In this document: one piece after another, positions 1 to 7,136 of the stretch
Layout of the letters: each line of letters begins with the position of its first letter
How positions within the stretch are numbered: position 1 is the stretch's first letter
Origin: Clostridia bacterium
GTDB lineage: Bacteria > Bacillota > Clostridia > Oscillospirales > RGIG577
Direction of reading: 5' to 3'
Assembly: GCA_017419325.1 (NCBI GenBank)
Contig: JAFOLN010000143.1
Location: forward strand, 1-10,418
DNA: 10,418 bases
Position numbers and translations under genes: made by a program
The notes under the pieces: model-generated
What the model saw: only the letters and a program-made list of their open reading frames with translations
Databases searched by the model: none
What the model was told of the DNA's origin: nothing

Positions 1-1070
1 ACGTTGTCCAGCACCTTCACAGGCGTATAAACGTCCGCCTCGCTTCCGGTGCCCAGCGTATATAAATCGCCCTCGCCCCAGGCGTAGAGCGCGCCGCCCT
101 TCGTTATGGCATACGTTCTGTTTCGCTGCGCCAGCACATAGCGCACGTTCTCAAGCATGACATGGGGCGTTTTGCCGTCGCCGAAAGCGTAGAGCGTGCC
201 GCCCGTTATATAATAGCCGTGGGAGCCCGCCGCCGCAACTGCCGATACGTTCTGGGCCACGCGGCGCGCGCCCGTTATGTGGTCGTTTACGTCGAGGCCC
301 AGCTGATACTTGTCGTTTCTGCCCCAGGCGTAGAGCACGCCCGTGTTGTCTATATAAAACGAGGTGTAGTCGCCCGCCGCCACGCGGGAGTTCTCGCTTA
401 CGGCAACACCGGTGCGCACCGTCTGCGTCTGTGTGCCGCTCTGTGCATCGGGCGCGATGTATCCCTTATAAAGGCGCCATACCATGACGGACGCCTGTTC
501 TCGGGTAGCGCCGGAAAGGGGAGCTATGACCGCGACCTTCGCGCTGTCGCTTACGCCCTTTACAATGCCCAGCTTATACATAAGCTGCACCGCGCCGTCT
601 GCCCAGTCGGCTATGTCGTCACCGTCGTCGAAGTAGATATACTGCATCGTAACCGGGGCGTTCACACCGAGCGCGTCCATAAGGCGCGACATCATCGTAC
701 ACATCTCCTGGCGCGTTATGCCGCGTTCGGGCATGAACTCGGTCGCCGACACGCCGTTTACGACGCCTATTTTATAAGCCTTCAGCACATTGATGTCGTC
801 CGTGTCGTCGAATATGCGGCTTCCCGTGTCCGGGGTTATCGCCCCCTCGCACTTTTCGTATACGGAAACGGCCAGCGCCGCGAACTCGGCGCGGTTCACC
901 CCGGCGGTAAGGTCCTCGGGGAAGCCCGCGGGCAAAAGCCCCTCTCCCTCGAACGCCGACACCTCAGGCACGGCCCACTCGCTCGTCTTATACTCCGCTC
1001 CCGCAAAGGTGAAAAGCGATATTATCATGGTCAGAATAAGTATGACCGAAACTGCCCCAGCTTTTTTCAT
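1..1070 (-). CDS. Exported surface protein with N-terminal SLH domains and RCC1-like repeats (partial, C-terminus off the left edge)
   Basis: I translated this frame by hand from the ATG at 1070; about 356 residues are visible and the frame is still open at base 1. A signal peptide fills residues 1-25 (MKK, hydrophobic core, cut near AGA-EYK). About three SLH repeats follow, roughly residues 26-75, 85-130 and 145-205, with typical motifs such as RAEFAALA, GVVNGVSATEFMPE and ITRQEM. From about residue 220 come RCC1-like propeller repeats with the pattern LYAWG-x-N-D-x-YQLG and LYAWGEGDLYTLG. SLH domains tie proteins to cell-wall polymers, so this is probably a wall-anchored surface protein; the propeller's ligand is unknown. 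The start is set by AGGAGG at 1078-1083, seven bases upstream. It lies 18 bp after the ABC-F gene with no terminator between, so the two are probably co-transcribed. Confidence 0.88.
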   Translation of the reverse strand, partial: MKKAGAVSVILILTMIISLFTFAGAEYKTSEWAVPEVSAFEGEGLLPAGFPEDLTAGVNRAEFAALAVSVYEKCEGAITPDTGSRIFDDTDDINVLKAYKIGVVNGVSATEFMPERGITRQEMCTMMSRLMDALGVNAPVTMQYIYFDDGDDIADWADGAVQLMYKLGIVKGVSDSAKVAVIAPLSGATREQASVMVWRLYKGYIAPDAQSGTQTQTVRTGVAVSENSRVAAGDYTSFYIDNTGVLYAWGRNDKYQLGLDVNDHITGARRVAQNVSAVAAAGSHGYYITGGTLYAFGDGKTPHVMLENVRYVLAQRNRTYAITKGGALYAWGEGDLYTLGTGSEADVYTPVKVLDN

Positions 1071-1088
1071 TTTTCTGCCTCCTGATAT

Positions 1089-3011
1089 TTATTGATCTGA
1101 AAGGGCCGCAAGCTCCTCGCCGAGCGCTTCCCAGGCTTCATAAGTTTCGGAAAGCTTTTCGTTGATCTCGGCCTGCCTGCCCGTAAGCTCCATCATTTTC
1201 TTATAGTCGGACGCGGTGTCCGAATCCGAAAGCGCGCGCTCTATTTCGGAAAGCTCCGCCTCAAGGCGGGCTATCTCCTCCTCGGCGCGGCTTATTTTGT
1301 TGCCGAGGGAGCGAATGAGCGACTGCGTCTGCTTCTTTTTAAGAAATTCCGCCTTCGCGTCCGCTTTCTTTTCGGACTTCGGCGCGTTTTCCTCCGCTTC
1401 CCGCCTGCGGGCCGCAAATTCATCGTAGCTGCCGGAAAAATCGCTTGCCCTGCCGCCCGAAAGATAGAGTATCCTGTCGCACAGCTTGTTTATAAAATAC
1501 CTGTCGTGGGATATTACAAGCATGGTGCCGCCGTACTCTATGAGCGCGTCCTCAAGCGCCTCCTTTGAATATATGTCCAGGTGGTTCGTGGGCTCGTCGA
1601 GTATCAAAAAGTTCGCGCCGCGAAGCATCACCTTCAAAAGCGCGATGCGCGCCCGTTCGCCGCCGGAAAGCTCGGAAACGCTCTTGAATACCTCCTCTCC
1701 CGTAAAGAGGAACGCCGCAAGCGCGCTTCGCACCTCCGTCTCCGTAAGGTCGGGATAATCGTCCCACACCTCGCTTATAACGTCGCCGTCCCCGCGGATA
1801 TTGCCGCCAAGCTGGTCGTAATAGGCAATGTCGCAGGAGACGCCCGTCTTTATGGAGCCTGTGTGGGGTATCTCGCCCATAACGGCGCGAAGCAGCGTCG
1901 TTTTGCCGGAGCCGTTTCGCCCGAGAAGAAAGACGCGCTCCTTATCCGTTATGTCGAAGGATATGTCCGAAAGCACCGGCTCTCCCTCGTATGACACGCC
2001 AACACCCTCGCACATGAGCGCGTCGAAGCTGCCCTTTTTCGCGGGCGCAAACGAAAAGCTCAGCCGCTTTTCATGCTCCTTCGGCTCTATGAGCGTCTTT
2101 TTAATGCGCTCTATCTGCTTAAGCTTACTCTCCGCCGTTTTTATGTTTCGTTCGCGGTTCCACTGGCGCTGTTTTTTTACGATGCCCTCAATGCGGCGTA
2201 TCTCCCGCATGGTGTTCTCGTAGCGCCGCCTTATGTATTCCTCCTCGCCCTCTTTTCTTTCGAGGTATTCGCTGTACGGGCAGGAGAAAACGGAAAGCTC
2301 TCCTCTGTCTATCTCTATCGTTTTATTTGTCACGCGGTCGAGAAAATACCTGTCGTGGGATATTACAATGAACGCGCCGGAAAAGTTCCTTAAAAAATCC
2401 TCAAGCCACTCAATGGCCTCTATGTCAAGATGGTTCGTGGGCTCGTCCAGAAGAAGCAGGTTCGAGTCGGACAAAAGAAGCTTTGAAAGGGCAAGCTTTG
2501 AAAGCTGGCCGCCGCTCAGCGTTGACAGCGGGCGGGAAAAATCCTCCCCCGTAAAGCCGAGCCCCTTCAATGTCGCCGCGACGCGGCTCTTATAATAAAG
2601 GCCGCCCTCGCCCTCGAACTCCTCGTGGAGCCGCGCATGGCGCAGAATGAGGCGTTCGCGCTCGCCTTCGGAGAGTCCCGCTCCCGAAAGCGCCTCCGTC
2701 AGCCTCTCAAGCTCGTTTTCCTTTTCGATGAGCCGCGAAAACGCGCCCATCATCTCGTCCCACAGCGTTTTTTGTCTGTCGTCGGTCACGAACTGCGAAA
2801 GGTACGAAATTTTTGCCTCGCGGCCGAAGGTGACGCTGCCGCCGTCGCTTCTCTCCTCGCCCGTGAGCAGCCGAAAGAGCGTCGTCTTGCCCGCGCCGTT
2901 CTTTCCCACAAGCCCCGCCTTCTCGCCGGGCTCCAAGGAAAACGACACGCCTTTAAGTATCGCCCTGTCGCCGAAATATTTACTTAGGCCTGATACGTGT
3001 AAAATGCCCAT
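1089..3011 (-). CDS. ABC-F family ATPase (ribosome-associated, two ABC domains)
   Basis: A 640-residue soluble protein with two ABC ATPase domains and no membrane segment, the hallmark of ABC-F proteins, which act at the ribosomal E site. Domain 1 has Walker A GKNGAGKTT (36-44), signature LSGGQ (165-169) and Walker B with catalytic Glu190 in LLLLDEPTNHLD. A charged helical linker (about 245-310) corresponds to the tRNA-contacting arm. Domain 2 has Walker A GRNGSGKTT (near 360), LSGGERARIAL and a second DEPTNHLD. The last 80 residues are a predicted coiled coil, as in Uup/YdiF-type members. I chose the ATG at 3011 because GGAG lies six bases upstream; the in-frame ATG at 3023 has no ribosome site and would leave only a very short leader. 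The subfamily cannot be settled by eye, and a role in antibiotic resistance is not shown. Confidence 0.93.
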   Translation of the reverse strand: MGILHVSGLSKYFGDRAILKGVSFSLEPGEKAGLVGKNGAGKTTLFRLLTGEERSDGGSVTFGREAKISYLSQFVTDDRQKTLWDEMMGAFSRLIEKENELERLTEALSGAGLSEGERERLILRHARLHEEFEGEGGLYYKSRVAATLKGLGFTGEDFSRPLSTLSGGQLSKLALSKLLLSDSNLLLLDEPTNHLDIEAIEWLEDFLRNFSGAFIVISHDRYFLDRVTNKTIEIDRGELSVFSCPYSEYLERKEGEEEYIRRRYENTMREIRRIEGIVKKQRQWNRERNIKTAESKLKQIERIKKTLIEPKEHEKRLSFSFAPAKKGSFDALMCEGVGVSYEGEPVLSDISFDITDKERVFLLGRNGSGKTTLLRAVMGEIPHTGSIKTGVSCDIAYYDQLGGNIRGDGDVISEVWDDYPDLTETEVRSALAAFLFTGEEVFKSVSELSGGERARIALLKVMLRGANFLILDEPTNHLDIYSKEALEDALIEYGGTMLVISHDRYFINKLCDRILYLSGGRASDFSGSYDEFAARRREAEENAPKSEKKADAKAEFLKKKQTQSLIRSLGNKISRAEEEIARLEAELSEIERALSDSDTASDYKKMMELTGRQAEINEKLSETYEAWEALGEELAALSDQ

Positions 3012-3041
3012 ATAATGCTCCATTGTAAATAATTCTTTACT

Positions 3042-3070
3042 ATCTTATCATACCTTCATAATAATGTAAA
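3042..3070 (-). promoter_or_regulatory. Predicted sigma-A promoter for the ABC-F gene
   Basis: Reading the minus strand, TTTACA (3070-3065, five of six to consensus) and TAAGAT (3047-3042, four of six) are separated by exactly 17 bases. Transcription would start near 3035, leaving a leader of about 24 bases before the ATG at 3011, with the GGAG inside it. It lies downstream of the hairpin at 3109-3139, so the ABC-F gene need not depend on read-through from upstream. Confidence 0.6.
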
Positions 3071-3108
3071 GCCCAAACGAAAAAAAGGCCGTCGGATTAA
3101 ATCACTGT

Positions 3109-3139
3109 AAAAAAGCCTTCCCCCGGGGGGGAAGGCTTT
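3109..3139 (-). terminator. Rho-independent terminator hairpin (leftward)
   Basis: An almost perfect inverted repeat (3112-3124 with 3127-3139) pairs AAAGCCTTCCCCC with GGGGGAAGGCTTT. On the minus strand it is followed by T residues, giving six in a row at 3114-3109. The top C-G pairs must open to form a loop. It is too far from the DUF1667 stop (about 130 bp) to be that gene's main terminator, which is at 3233-3260. It could be a back-up terminator, the end of a short transcript, or an attenuator ahead of the ABC-F gene. Confidence 0.75.
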
Positions 3140-3170
3140 AGATTTTGCAAAAGCATCTTTGCTCAGAACA

Positions 3171-3179
3171 AGTATACCA
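3171..3179 (-). promoter_or_regulatory. Possible extended -10 promoter of a short leftward transcript
   Basis: The minus strand reads TGGTATACT, an extended -10 element (TG-N-TATACT). The -35 region 17 bases upstream (TCGTGT) is poor. If active, it would start near 3164 and reach the terminator at 3109 after about 56 bases, making a tiny RNA or an attenuated leader for the ABC-F gene. This rests on motif reading only. Confidence 0.3.
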
Positions 3180-3232
3180 TGCTTTGCAGTTAAACACGAG
3201 CGATTCTTTTGAAGGCTTAACCCGTTCCGGCG

Positions 3233-3260
3233 AAAAAAGAACGCCGTTTCCGGCGTTCTT
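3233..3260 (-). terminator. Rho-independent terminator of the lepA-hemW-DUF1667 unit
   Basis: A perfect 10-bp stem (3237-3246 with 3251-3260) closes on a four-base loop. On the minus strand it reads AAGAACGCCG-GAAA-CGGCGTTCTT, with a stable GNRA tetraloop and a T run through 3233. It begins eight bases after the DUF1667 stop codon, the expected place for the end of the leftward operon. Confidence 0.85.
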
Positions 3261-3268
3261 CATTTTTC

Positions 3269-3643
3269 TTACTGCACATATTTCTTTACGCTGGCTCTCG
3301 CAACTATATCTATGCCGGAGTCCATGAAATTCTCTATTACCACCTGGCCGAACTCTATGGGAGCCTCGATCTCGGCCTTCTTCAGAGCCTTCTCGAACTG
3401 CTCCACCATGGGGCCCGGAACGGGCTTCGCGCTTCTCACCTTCGCCATGGACACCATGCCGTTTTTTACGTATACGTCCGCGTCAACGAGCGAGTCGGGC
3501 GGCGCTACCGTTTCATAGATGAATTTCTCCCCCTTCGGGCACGTCGCGCCCTTGATGGTTATTATCCTCCCCGCCTCCTCAAGATACGAGATCATGCAGC
3601 CGTTGGAACAGCGCGGGCACGTTTTGAACCTCTGAACTACCAT
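3269..3643 (-). CDS. DUF1667 family four-cysteine protein
   Basis: A 124-residue protein I recognise as DUF1667. The N-terminus has Cys9-x2-Cys12-x3-Cys16 and then Cys35 in GATCPKGEKF, a pattern that suggests a metal or Fe-S site (inference). The rest keeps family features: a VRSAKPVPGPMVEQ-like segment and a closing GQVVIENFMDSGIDIVAR stretch. No signal peptide or membrane segment is seen. Members are best known next to FAD-dependent glycerol-3-phosphate-type dehydrogenases, but no such gene is in this window. It starts 18 bp after hemW with a strong GGGAGGG at 3651-3657, so it is the last gene of the lepA-hemW unit. Its biochemical role is unknown. Confidence 0.85.
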   Translation of the reverse strand: MVVQRFKTCPRCSNGCMISYLEEAGRIITIKGATCPKGEKFIYETVAPPDSLVDADVYVKNGMVSMAKVRSAKPVPGPMVEQFEKALKKAEIEAPIEFGQVVIENFMDSGIDIVARASVKKYVQ

Positions 3644-3661
3644 AAAAATACCCTCCCTTAT

Positions 3662-4798
3662 TTAGATTTTTAAAAGAATGTCGGCTATTATGCTGTTTGA
3701 TAAAAGAAAGCCCCGGGGCGTAAGCGATGTGTGCGCACCGTCCGAGAGCATATGCCCCGATGACGTGTATTTCTCTATTTCCTCTTTGAACCGCTCGGGA
3801 AAACCGAAGCCGAAGGCCGCCCGAAACTCGTCGTGGCGTATGCCCCTCACCGTTCTGAGCCTCAGCATTATATGCTCCGTAAGCATGTCCTCCCGCGAAA
3901 GACTTTCGCACTCCATAACGGGCGAGCGTCCGCTTTTTTCCGCCGATATATACCCCTCTATACCGGGCGCGTTAAAGTACCGCTTCCCTCCGAAGAAGGA
4001 ATGGGCCGCGCAGCCTATGCCGATGTATTCGCTCCCGAGCCAGTAGCGCATATTGTGGCGGGAGTAAAAGCCGTCCTTCGCGTAATTCGATATCTCATAC
4101 TGGCGGTATCCCCGCTCCGAAAGATATTCCGTAAGACCGAGATACATATCGGCCTCGGTGTCCTCGTCCGGGAGGGGAAGCGAGTCCTTTATCTCATAAA
4201 ACCGCGTGCCCTCCTCGATTTTAAGCCCGTATGCCGATATATGCTCCGGCGCCATGGATACGGCAAAGTCCGCGGAGGCGAAAAGCGACTCCATGCTCTG
4301 CCCCGGAAGCCCCGTCATTAAATCTACGCTTATATTCTTAAATCCGCACTCCCGCGCAAGGCGGAAGCTCTCCTCGAACCGCTTCACCGTGTGAAGGCGG
4401 CCGAGAGTCTTAAGTTCCTCGTCCGACGCGCTCTGAAGCCCCATGGATACGCGGTTCGCGCCCGCCTCACGCGCCGCCGTGAACACCTCCCGCGTGCCCG
4501 TGTCGGGGTTCGCCTCAAAGGTAAACTCCGCGTCCGGGGACACGGGCGCGTTCGCGCGGATATGCTCCCCGAGCCTTATTATCTGCGCGGGCGAAAGCGC
4601 CGACGGCGTGCCGCCGCCGATGTATACCGTGTCAACGACCGCGCCTTTAAGCGCGTCTTTGTACCCTGAAAGCTCACGCCCCGCGGCTTCTATGTATGCG
4701 TCTCGGTACTCAAGGCTGTTTTCGTATGATTTAAAGTCGCAGTAGGCGCACTTTTTTATGCAGAACGGAATGTGTATGTAAAGCCCGACCTTACGCAT
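3662..4798 (-). CDS. hemW: Radical SAM protein HemW (coproporphyrinogen III oxidase-like, probable heme chaperone)
   Basis: This is a 378-residue radical SAM enzyme of the HemN/HemW family. Cys13-x3-Cys17-x2-Cys20 (CIKKCAYCDF) would hold the 4Fe-4S cluster, GGGTPS follows as the SAM-binding glycine motif, and HNMRYWLGSEYIGIG is the family's central signature. The length, the lack of the N-terminal extension of true HemN, and the position after lepA fit HemW, which is known to bind heme and pass it to target proteins rather than oxidise coproporphyrinogen. The start is ambiguous: ATG at 4798 shares one base with the lepA stop (TGATG), while GTG at 4801 adds one residue. Neither has a clear ribosome site, so translation is probably coupled to lepA. 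The hrcA-grpE-dnaK genes that often follow in Firmicutes are absent. Confidence 0.93.
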   Translation of the reverse strand: MRKVGLYIHIPFCIKKCAYCDFKSYENSLEYRDAYIEAAGRELSGYKDALKGAVVDTVYIGGGTPSALSPAQIIRLGEHIRANAPVSPDAEFTFEANPDTGTREVFTAAREAGANRVSMGLQSASDEELKTLGRLHTVKRFEESFRLARECGFKNISVDLMTGLPGQSMESLFASADFAVSMAPEHISAYGLKIEEGTRFYEIKDSLPLPDEDTEADMYLGLTEYLSERGYRQYEISNYAKDGFYSRHNMRYWLGSEYIGIGCAAHSFFGGKRYFNAPGIEGYISAEKSGRSPVMECESLSREDMLTEHIMLRLRTVRGIRHDEFRAAFGFGFPERFKEEIEKYTSSGHMLSDGAHTSLTPRGFLLSNSIIADILLKI

Positions 4799-6603
4799 CA
4801 CGAATCGAGCTTCAACACCGACATGAACGCCTCCTGCGGCACCTCCACCGTGCCAAGCCGCCTCATGCGCTTTTTGCCTTCCTTCTGCTTTTCAAGAAGC
4901 TTCTTCTTTCTCGTTATATCGCCGCCGTAGCACTTGGCAAGCACGTCTTTACGGAGCGCCTTCACCGTTTCGCGGGCGATTATCTTGTTTCCTATGGCCG
5001 CCTGCACAGGTATCTCGAACATCTGGCGCGGTATGTTGTCCTTTAACTTCTCCGCAATCCTTCTTGCGCGGGCGTAGGCTTTCTCCGTATGAACGATGAA
5101 GGACAGCGCGTCCACCACCTCGCCGTTCAAAAGAATGTCGAGCTTCACAAGGTCGGACTGAACGTAGCCCAAAAACTCATAGTCAAGCGACGCGTAGCCG
5201 CGGGTGCGCGACTTTAAGTTATCGAAAAAGTCGTATATTATCTCGTTTAACGGAAGCTCGTATTTTAACGACACGCGGTTCGAGTCGATATACTCCATCG
5301 TCTTGAAGGTGCCGCGCCGCTCCTGGCAGAGCTCCATTATATTTCCCACGAACTCCGACGGCGCGATGATGTCCGCCTTCACGACGGGCTCGTATACCTT
5401 TTCTATCTCCGTCGGCGGCGGGTAATTTGTGGGGTTGTCTATGAATATGGTCTCGCCGTTCGTTTTCTCCACCTTGTATATAACGCTGGGCGCGGTGGTG
5501 ATAAGGTCAAGGTTATATTCCCGCTCAAGGCGCTCCTGTATTATCTCCATGTGAAGAAGCCCCAGAAATCCGCAGCGGAAGCCGAAGCCCAGCGCGATGG
5601 AGCTCTCCGCCTCGAAGGTAAGGGAGGCGTCGTTTAGCTGAAGCTTTTCAAGCGCGTCGCGAAGGTCGGGATATTTCGTCGTGTCGGCGGGATAGATGCC
5701 CGAGAACACCATGGGGTTTACGGCCTTGTAGCCCGGCAGCGGCTCATCCGCTCCCCCCGGCTCGCACGTTACCGTATCGCCCACGCGGGTGTCCGACACG
5801 TTCTTCATGCTTGCGGCGATGTAGCCTACCTCGCCCGCCGAAAGCTCCTGCGAAGGCGCAAAGCCGTCCGCCTTGAAGTAGCCCGTTTCCACCACGTCGA
5901 ACACCGCTCCGGTGGACATTATCTTTATCTTCGTGCCGGGGCGCACCACGCCGTCCATAAGGCGGACGTAGATTATGATGCCCTTGTATAAATCGTAGTA
6001 CGAGTCGAAGATGAGCGCCTTTAAGGGCTTGTTCTCGTCGCCCTTCGGGGGCGGCACGTCCTTTACTATCTTTTCAAGCACGCTCTCTATGTTTATGCCC
6101 ATCTTTGCCGATATGCGGGGCGCGTCCTGGGCGTCAAGCCCTATAACGTCCTCTATCTCATGGATGACGCGCTCGGGGTCGGCGCTGGGCAGGTCTATCT
6201 TGTTTATGACGGGCACTATTTCAAGGTCGTTCTCCAGCGCGAGATACGTATTCGCAAGCGTCTGCGCCTCTATGCCCTGCGCCGCGTCCACCACAAGCAC
6301 CGCGCCCTCGCAGGCCGCAAGGGAGCGCGACACCTCGTAGTTGAAGTCAACGTGCCCGGGGGTGTCGATAAGGTTAAGGATGTATTCCTTCCCGTCAGAG
6401 GCGGTATACAGAAGCTTTACGGCGCGGGCCTTTATCGTTATGCCGCGCTCGCGCTCAATGTCCATATTGTCAAGAAGCTGCTCCTCCATGTCGCGCTGCG
6501 CCACCGTGTTGGTGTTCTCGAGCAGCCTGTCGGCCAGCGTCGATTTGCCGTGGTCTATGTGCGCTATTATGGAGAAGTTGCGTATTAGCTCTTTATTAGC
6601 CAT
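4798..6603 (-). CDS. lepA: Elongation factor 4 (LepA), ribosome-associated translational GTPase
   Basis: A full-length 601-residue LepA. GTPase motifs are in order: AHIDHGKST (14-22, G1), RGITIK (53-58, G2), DTPGHVDF (80-87, G3), NKID (134-137, G4) and SAK (165-167, G5). The EF-G-like domains follow, including GFRCGFLGLLHMEIIQERLE, and then the LepA-specific C-terminal domain with KCYGGDITRKKKLLEKQKEGKKRM split across its conserved basic helix. LepA is a cytosolic GTPase that binds ribosomes and affects initiation, assembly or back-translocation; its main cellular role is debated. The ATG is supported by CAGGAGT at 6611-6617 and by an upstream promoter. It is the first gene of the leftward unit and its stop overlaps the hemW start. 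Confidence 0.98.
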   Translation of the reverse strand: MANKELIRNFSIIAHIDHGKSTLADRLLENTNTVAQRDMEEQLLDNMDIERERGITIKARAVKLLYTASDGKEYILNLIDTPGHVDFNYEVSRSLAACEGAVLVVDAAQGIEAQTLANTYLALENDLEIVPVINKIDLPSADPERVIHEIEDVIGLDAQDAPRISAKMGINIESVLEKIVKDVPPPKGDENKPLKALIFDSYYDLYKGIIIYVRLMDGVVRPGTKIKIMSTGAVFDVVETGYFKADGFAPSQELSAGEVGYIAASMKNVSDTRVGDTVTCEPGGADEPLPGYKAVNPMVFSGIYPADTTKYPDLRDALEKLQLNDASLTFEAESSIALGFGFRCGFLGLLHMEIIQERLEREYNLDLITTAPSVIYKVEKTNGETIFIDNPTNYPPPTEIEKVYEPVVKADIIAPSEFVGNIMELCQERRGTFKTMEYIDSNRVSLKYELPLNEIIYDFFDNLKSRTRGYASLDYEFLGYVQSDLVKLDILLNGEVVDALSFIVHTEKAYARARRIAEKLKDNIPRQMFEIPVQAAIGNKIIARETVKALRKDVLAKCYGGDITRKKKLLEKQKEGKKRMRRLGTVEVPQEAFMSVLKLDS

Positions 6604-6644
6604 AAACTGTACTCCTGTGAAATGAGATTTGCTTTTATTATTGA

Positions 6645-6673
6645 ATTATATCAAATACATGGGGCTCTGTACA
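6645..6673 (-). promoter_or_regulatory. Predicted sigma-A promoter of the lepA-hemW-DUF1667 unit
   Basis: On the minus strand a perfect TATAAT (6650-6645) is preceded by TG one base upstream (extended -10) and, 17 bases away, by TGTACA (6673-6668, four of six). Transcription should start near 6638, about 35 bases before the lepA ATG. Its -35 box lies 40 bases from that of the rightward zinc promoter, so the two promoters are arranged back to back. Confidence 0.7.
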
Positions 6674-6713
6674 AGTATAAAAGCCATTTTTAAGGGAAAA
6701 GCATTTCTCATAA

Positions 6714-6742
6714 TTGACATATCACCTCCGCCGGGGTATACT
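6714..6742 (+). promoter_or_regulatory. Predicted sigma-A promoter of the zinc-uptake operon
   Basis: A perfect TTGACA (6714-6719) and TATACT (6737-6742, five of six) are separated by exactly 17 bases, so this should be a strong promoter when not repressed. The expected start point, about 6748-6750, falls inside the operator-like dyads at 6744-6770. Confidence 0.8.
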
Positions 6743-6743
6743 G

Positions 6744-6770
6744 ATTTGCGAAATAATCGCAAATTTGCGA
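6744..6770 (+). promoter_or_regulatory. Operator-like double dyad, probable Zur/Fur-family site
   Basis: Three alternating half-sites sit directly after the -10 box: ATTTGCGA (6744-6751), TCGCAAAT (6757-6764) and ATTTGCGA (6763-6770). The first two form an inverted repeat with a five-base AT-rich centre. The last two form a perfect 14-bp palindrome, TCGCAAATTTGCGA (6757-6770). The dyad centres are about 9.5 bp apart, close to one helical turn, so two protein dimers could bind. Placement over the transcription start fits repression. Because the operon encodes a zinc-type importer, Zur is the likeliest regulator; this is inference, and no regulator gene is in the window. Confidence 0.65.
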
Positions 6771-6784
6771 AAGGGAGAAGAAGC

Positions 6785-7084
6785 GTGACCGAAAAAAAGC
6801 GCCTGCTTGCCATAATTATGGCAGTTATAATAACGGCTCTTGTGCTTGGCTCCGCCGTTTTCATCATAGACCGCTCGCACCACGAATGTGCGGGCGAAAG
6901 CTGTCCCGTTTGCGCCGATATCGCGCTGTGCGAGGGCCTGCTTTCCGGCCTTTCCCATGAAACGGGCGGCGCGGCGGCTCATATTGTCTTTGCGGCCGTG
7001 CTTTTTTCGGCTCTTTTTTCGGCCTGCGCTTTTACGGCGCGAAAAACCACGCCTGTCTCCCTCATGGTGAAGCTTTCAAATTGA
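6785..7084 (+). CDS. Small two-helix membrane protein with a Cys/His-rich external loop, first gene of the zinc operon
   Basis: A 99-residue protein not assigned to any named family. It has a short basic N-terminus, a membrane helix at about 7-28, a loop (29-65) and a second membrane helix at about 66-85. The loop starts with His32-His33-x-Cys35 and continues with Cys40-Pro-x-Cys43 and Cys49, a plausible metal-binding cluster. The positive-inside rule (TEKKR before helix 1, RK after helix 2) puts the loop outside the cell. The start is GTG at 6785 with GGGAG at 6773-6777, seven bases upstream; an in-frame ATG at 6629 would read through the promoter and operator and is rejected. It is the first gene behind the putative Zur site and 52 bp before the metal-binding protein. 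A role in zinc sensing, delivery or sparing is inference. Confidence 0.8.
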   Translation: MTEKKRLLAIIMAVIITALVLGSAVFIIDRSHHECAGESCPVCADIALCEGLLSGLSHETGGAAAHIVFAAVLFSALFSACAFTARKTTPVSLMVKLSN

Positions 7085-7136
7085 AATGAGAAGAAGTCAA
7101 TAGCTATTCTTATTTTAATTGGAGGTCAATTCATAA

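Noticed and set aside
162..1085. Long plus-strand open frame of 307 codons
   Set aside because: It lies fully opposite the SLH/RCC1 gene, whose translation shows a signal peptide, SLH and RCC1 motifs and an AGGAGG site. The plus-strand product is Arg/His/Val-rich with no domain; it is a shadow caused by high GC.
1089..3023. ABC-F gene as an antibiotic resistance determinant
   Set aside because: The protein has the general two-domain layout and a C-terminal coiled coil of Uup/YdiF-type housekeeping members. Nothing visible marks a resistance subfamily, so I call only ABC-F.
6674..6713. Imperfect direct repeat AAAAGCCATTT / AAAAGCATTT between the two divergent promoters
   Set aside because: It is short and AT-rich, with inexact copies; this could easily be chance in a promoter region.
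6629..6784. N-terminal extension of the 99-residue membrane protein from an ATG at 6629
   Set aside because: The extension would run through the promoter, the operator and the AT-rich intergenic region and has no ribosome site. The GTG at 6785 has GGGAG at the right distance.
7085..7136. Ten-bp palindrome AATAGCTATT (7099-7108) in the gap before znuA as a second operator or terminator
   Set aside because: It is short, AT-rich and unlike the upstream half-sites, with no clear promoter or T run next to it. Apart from the GGAGG ribosome site I see nothing firm in this gap.
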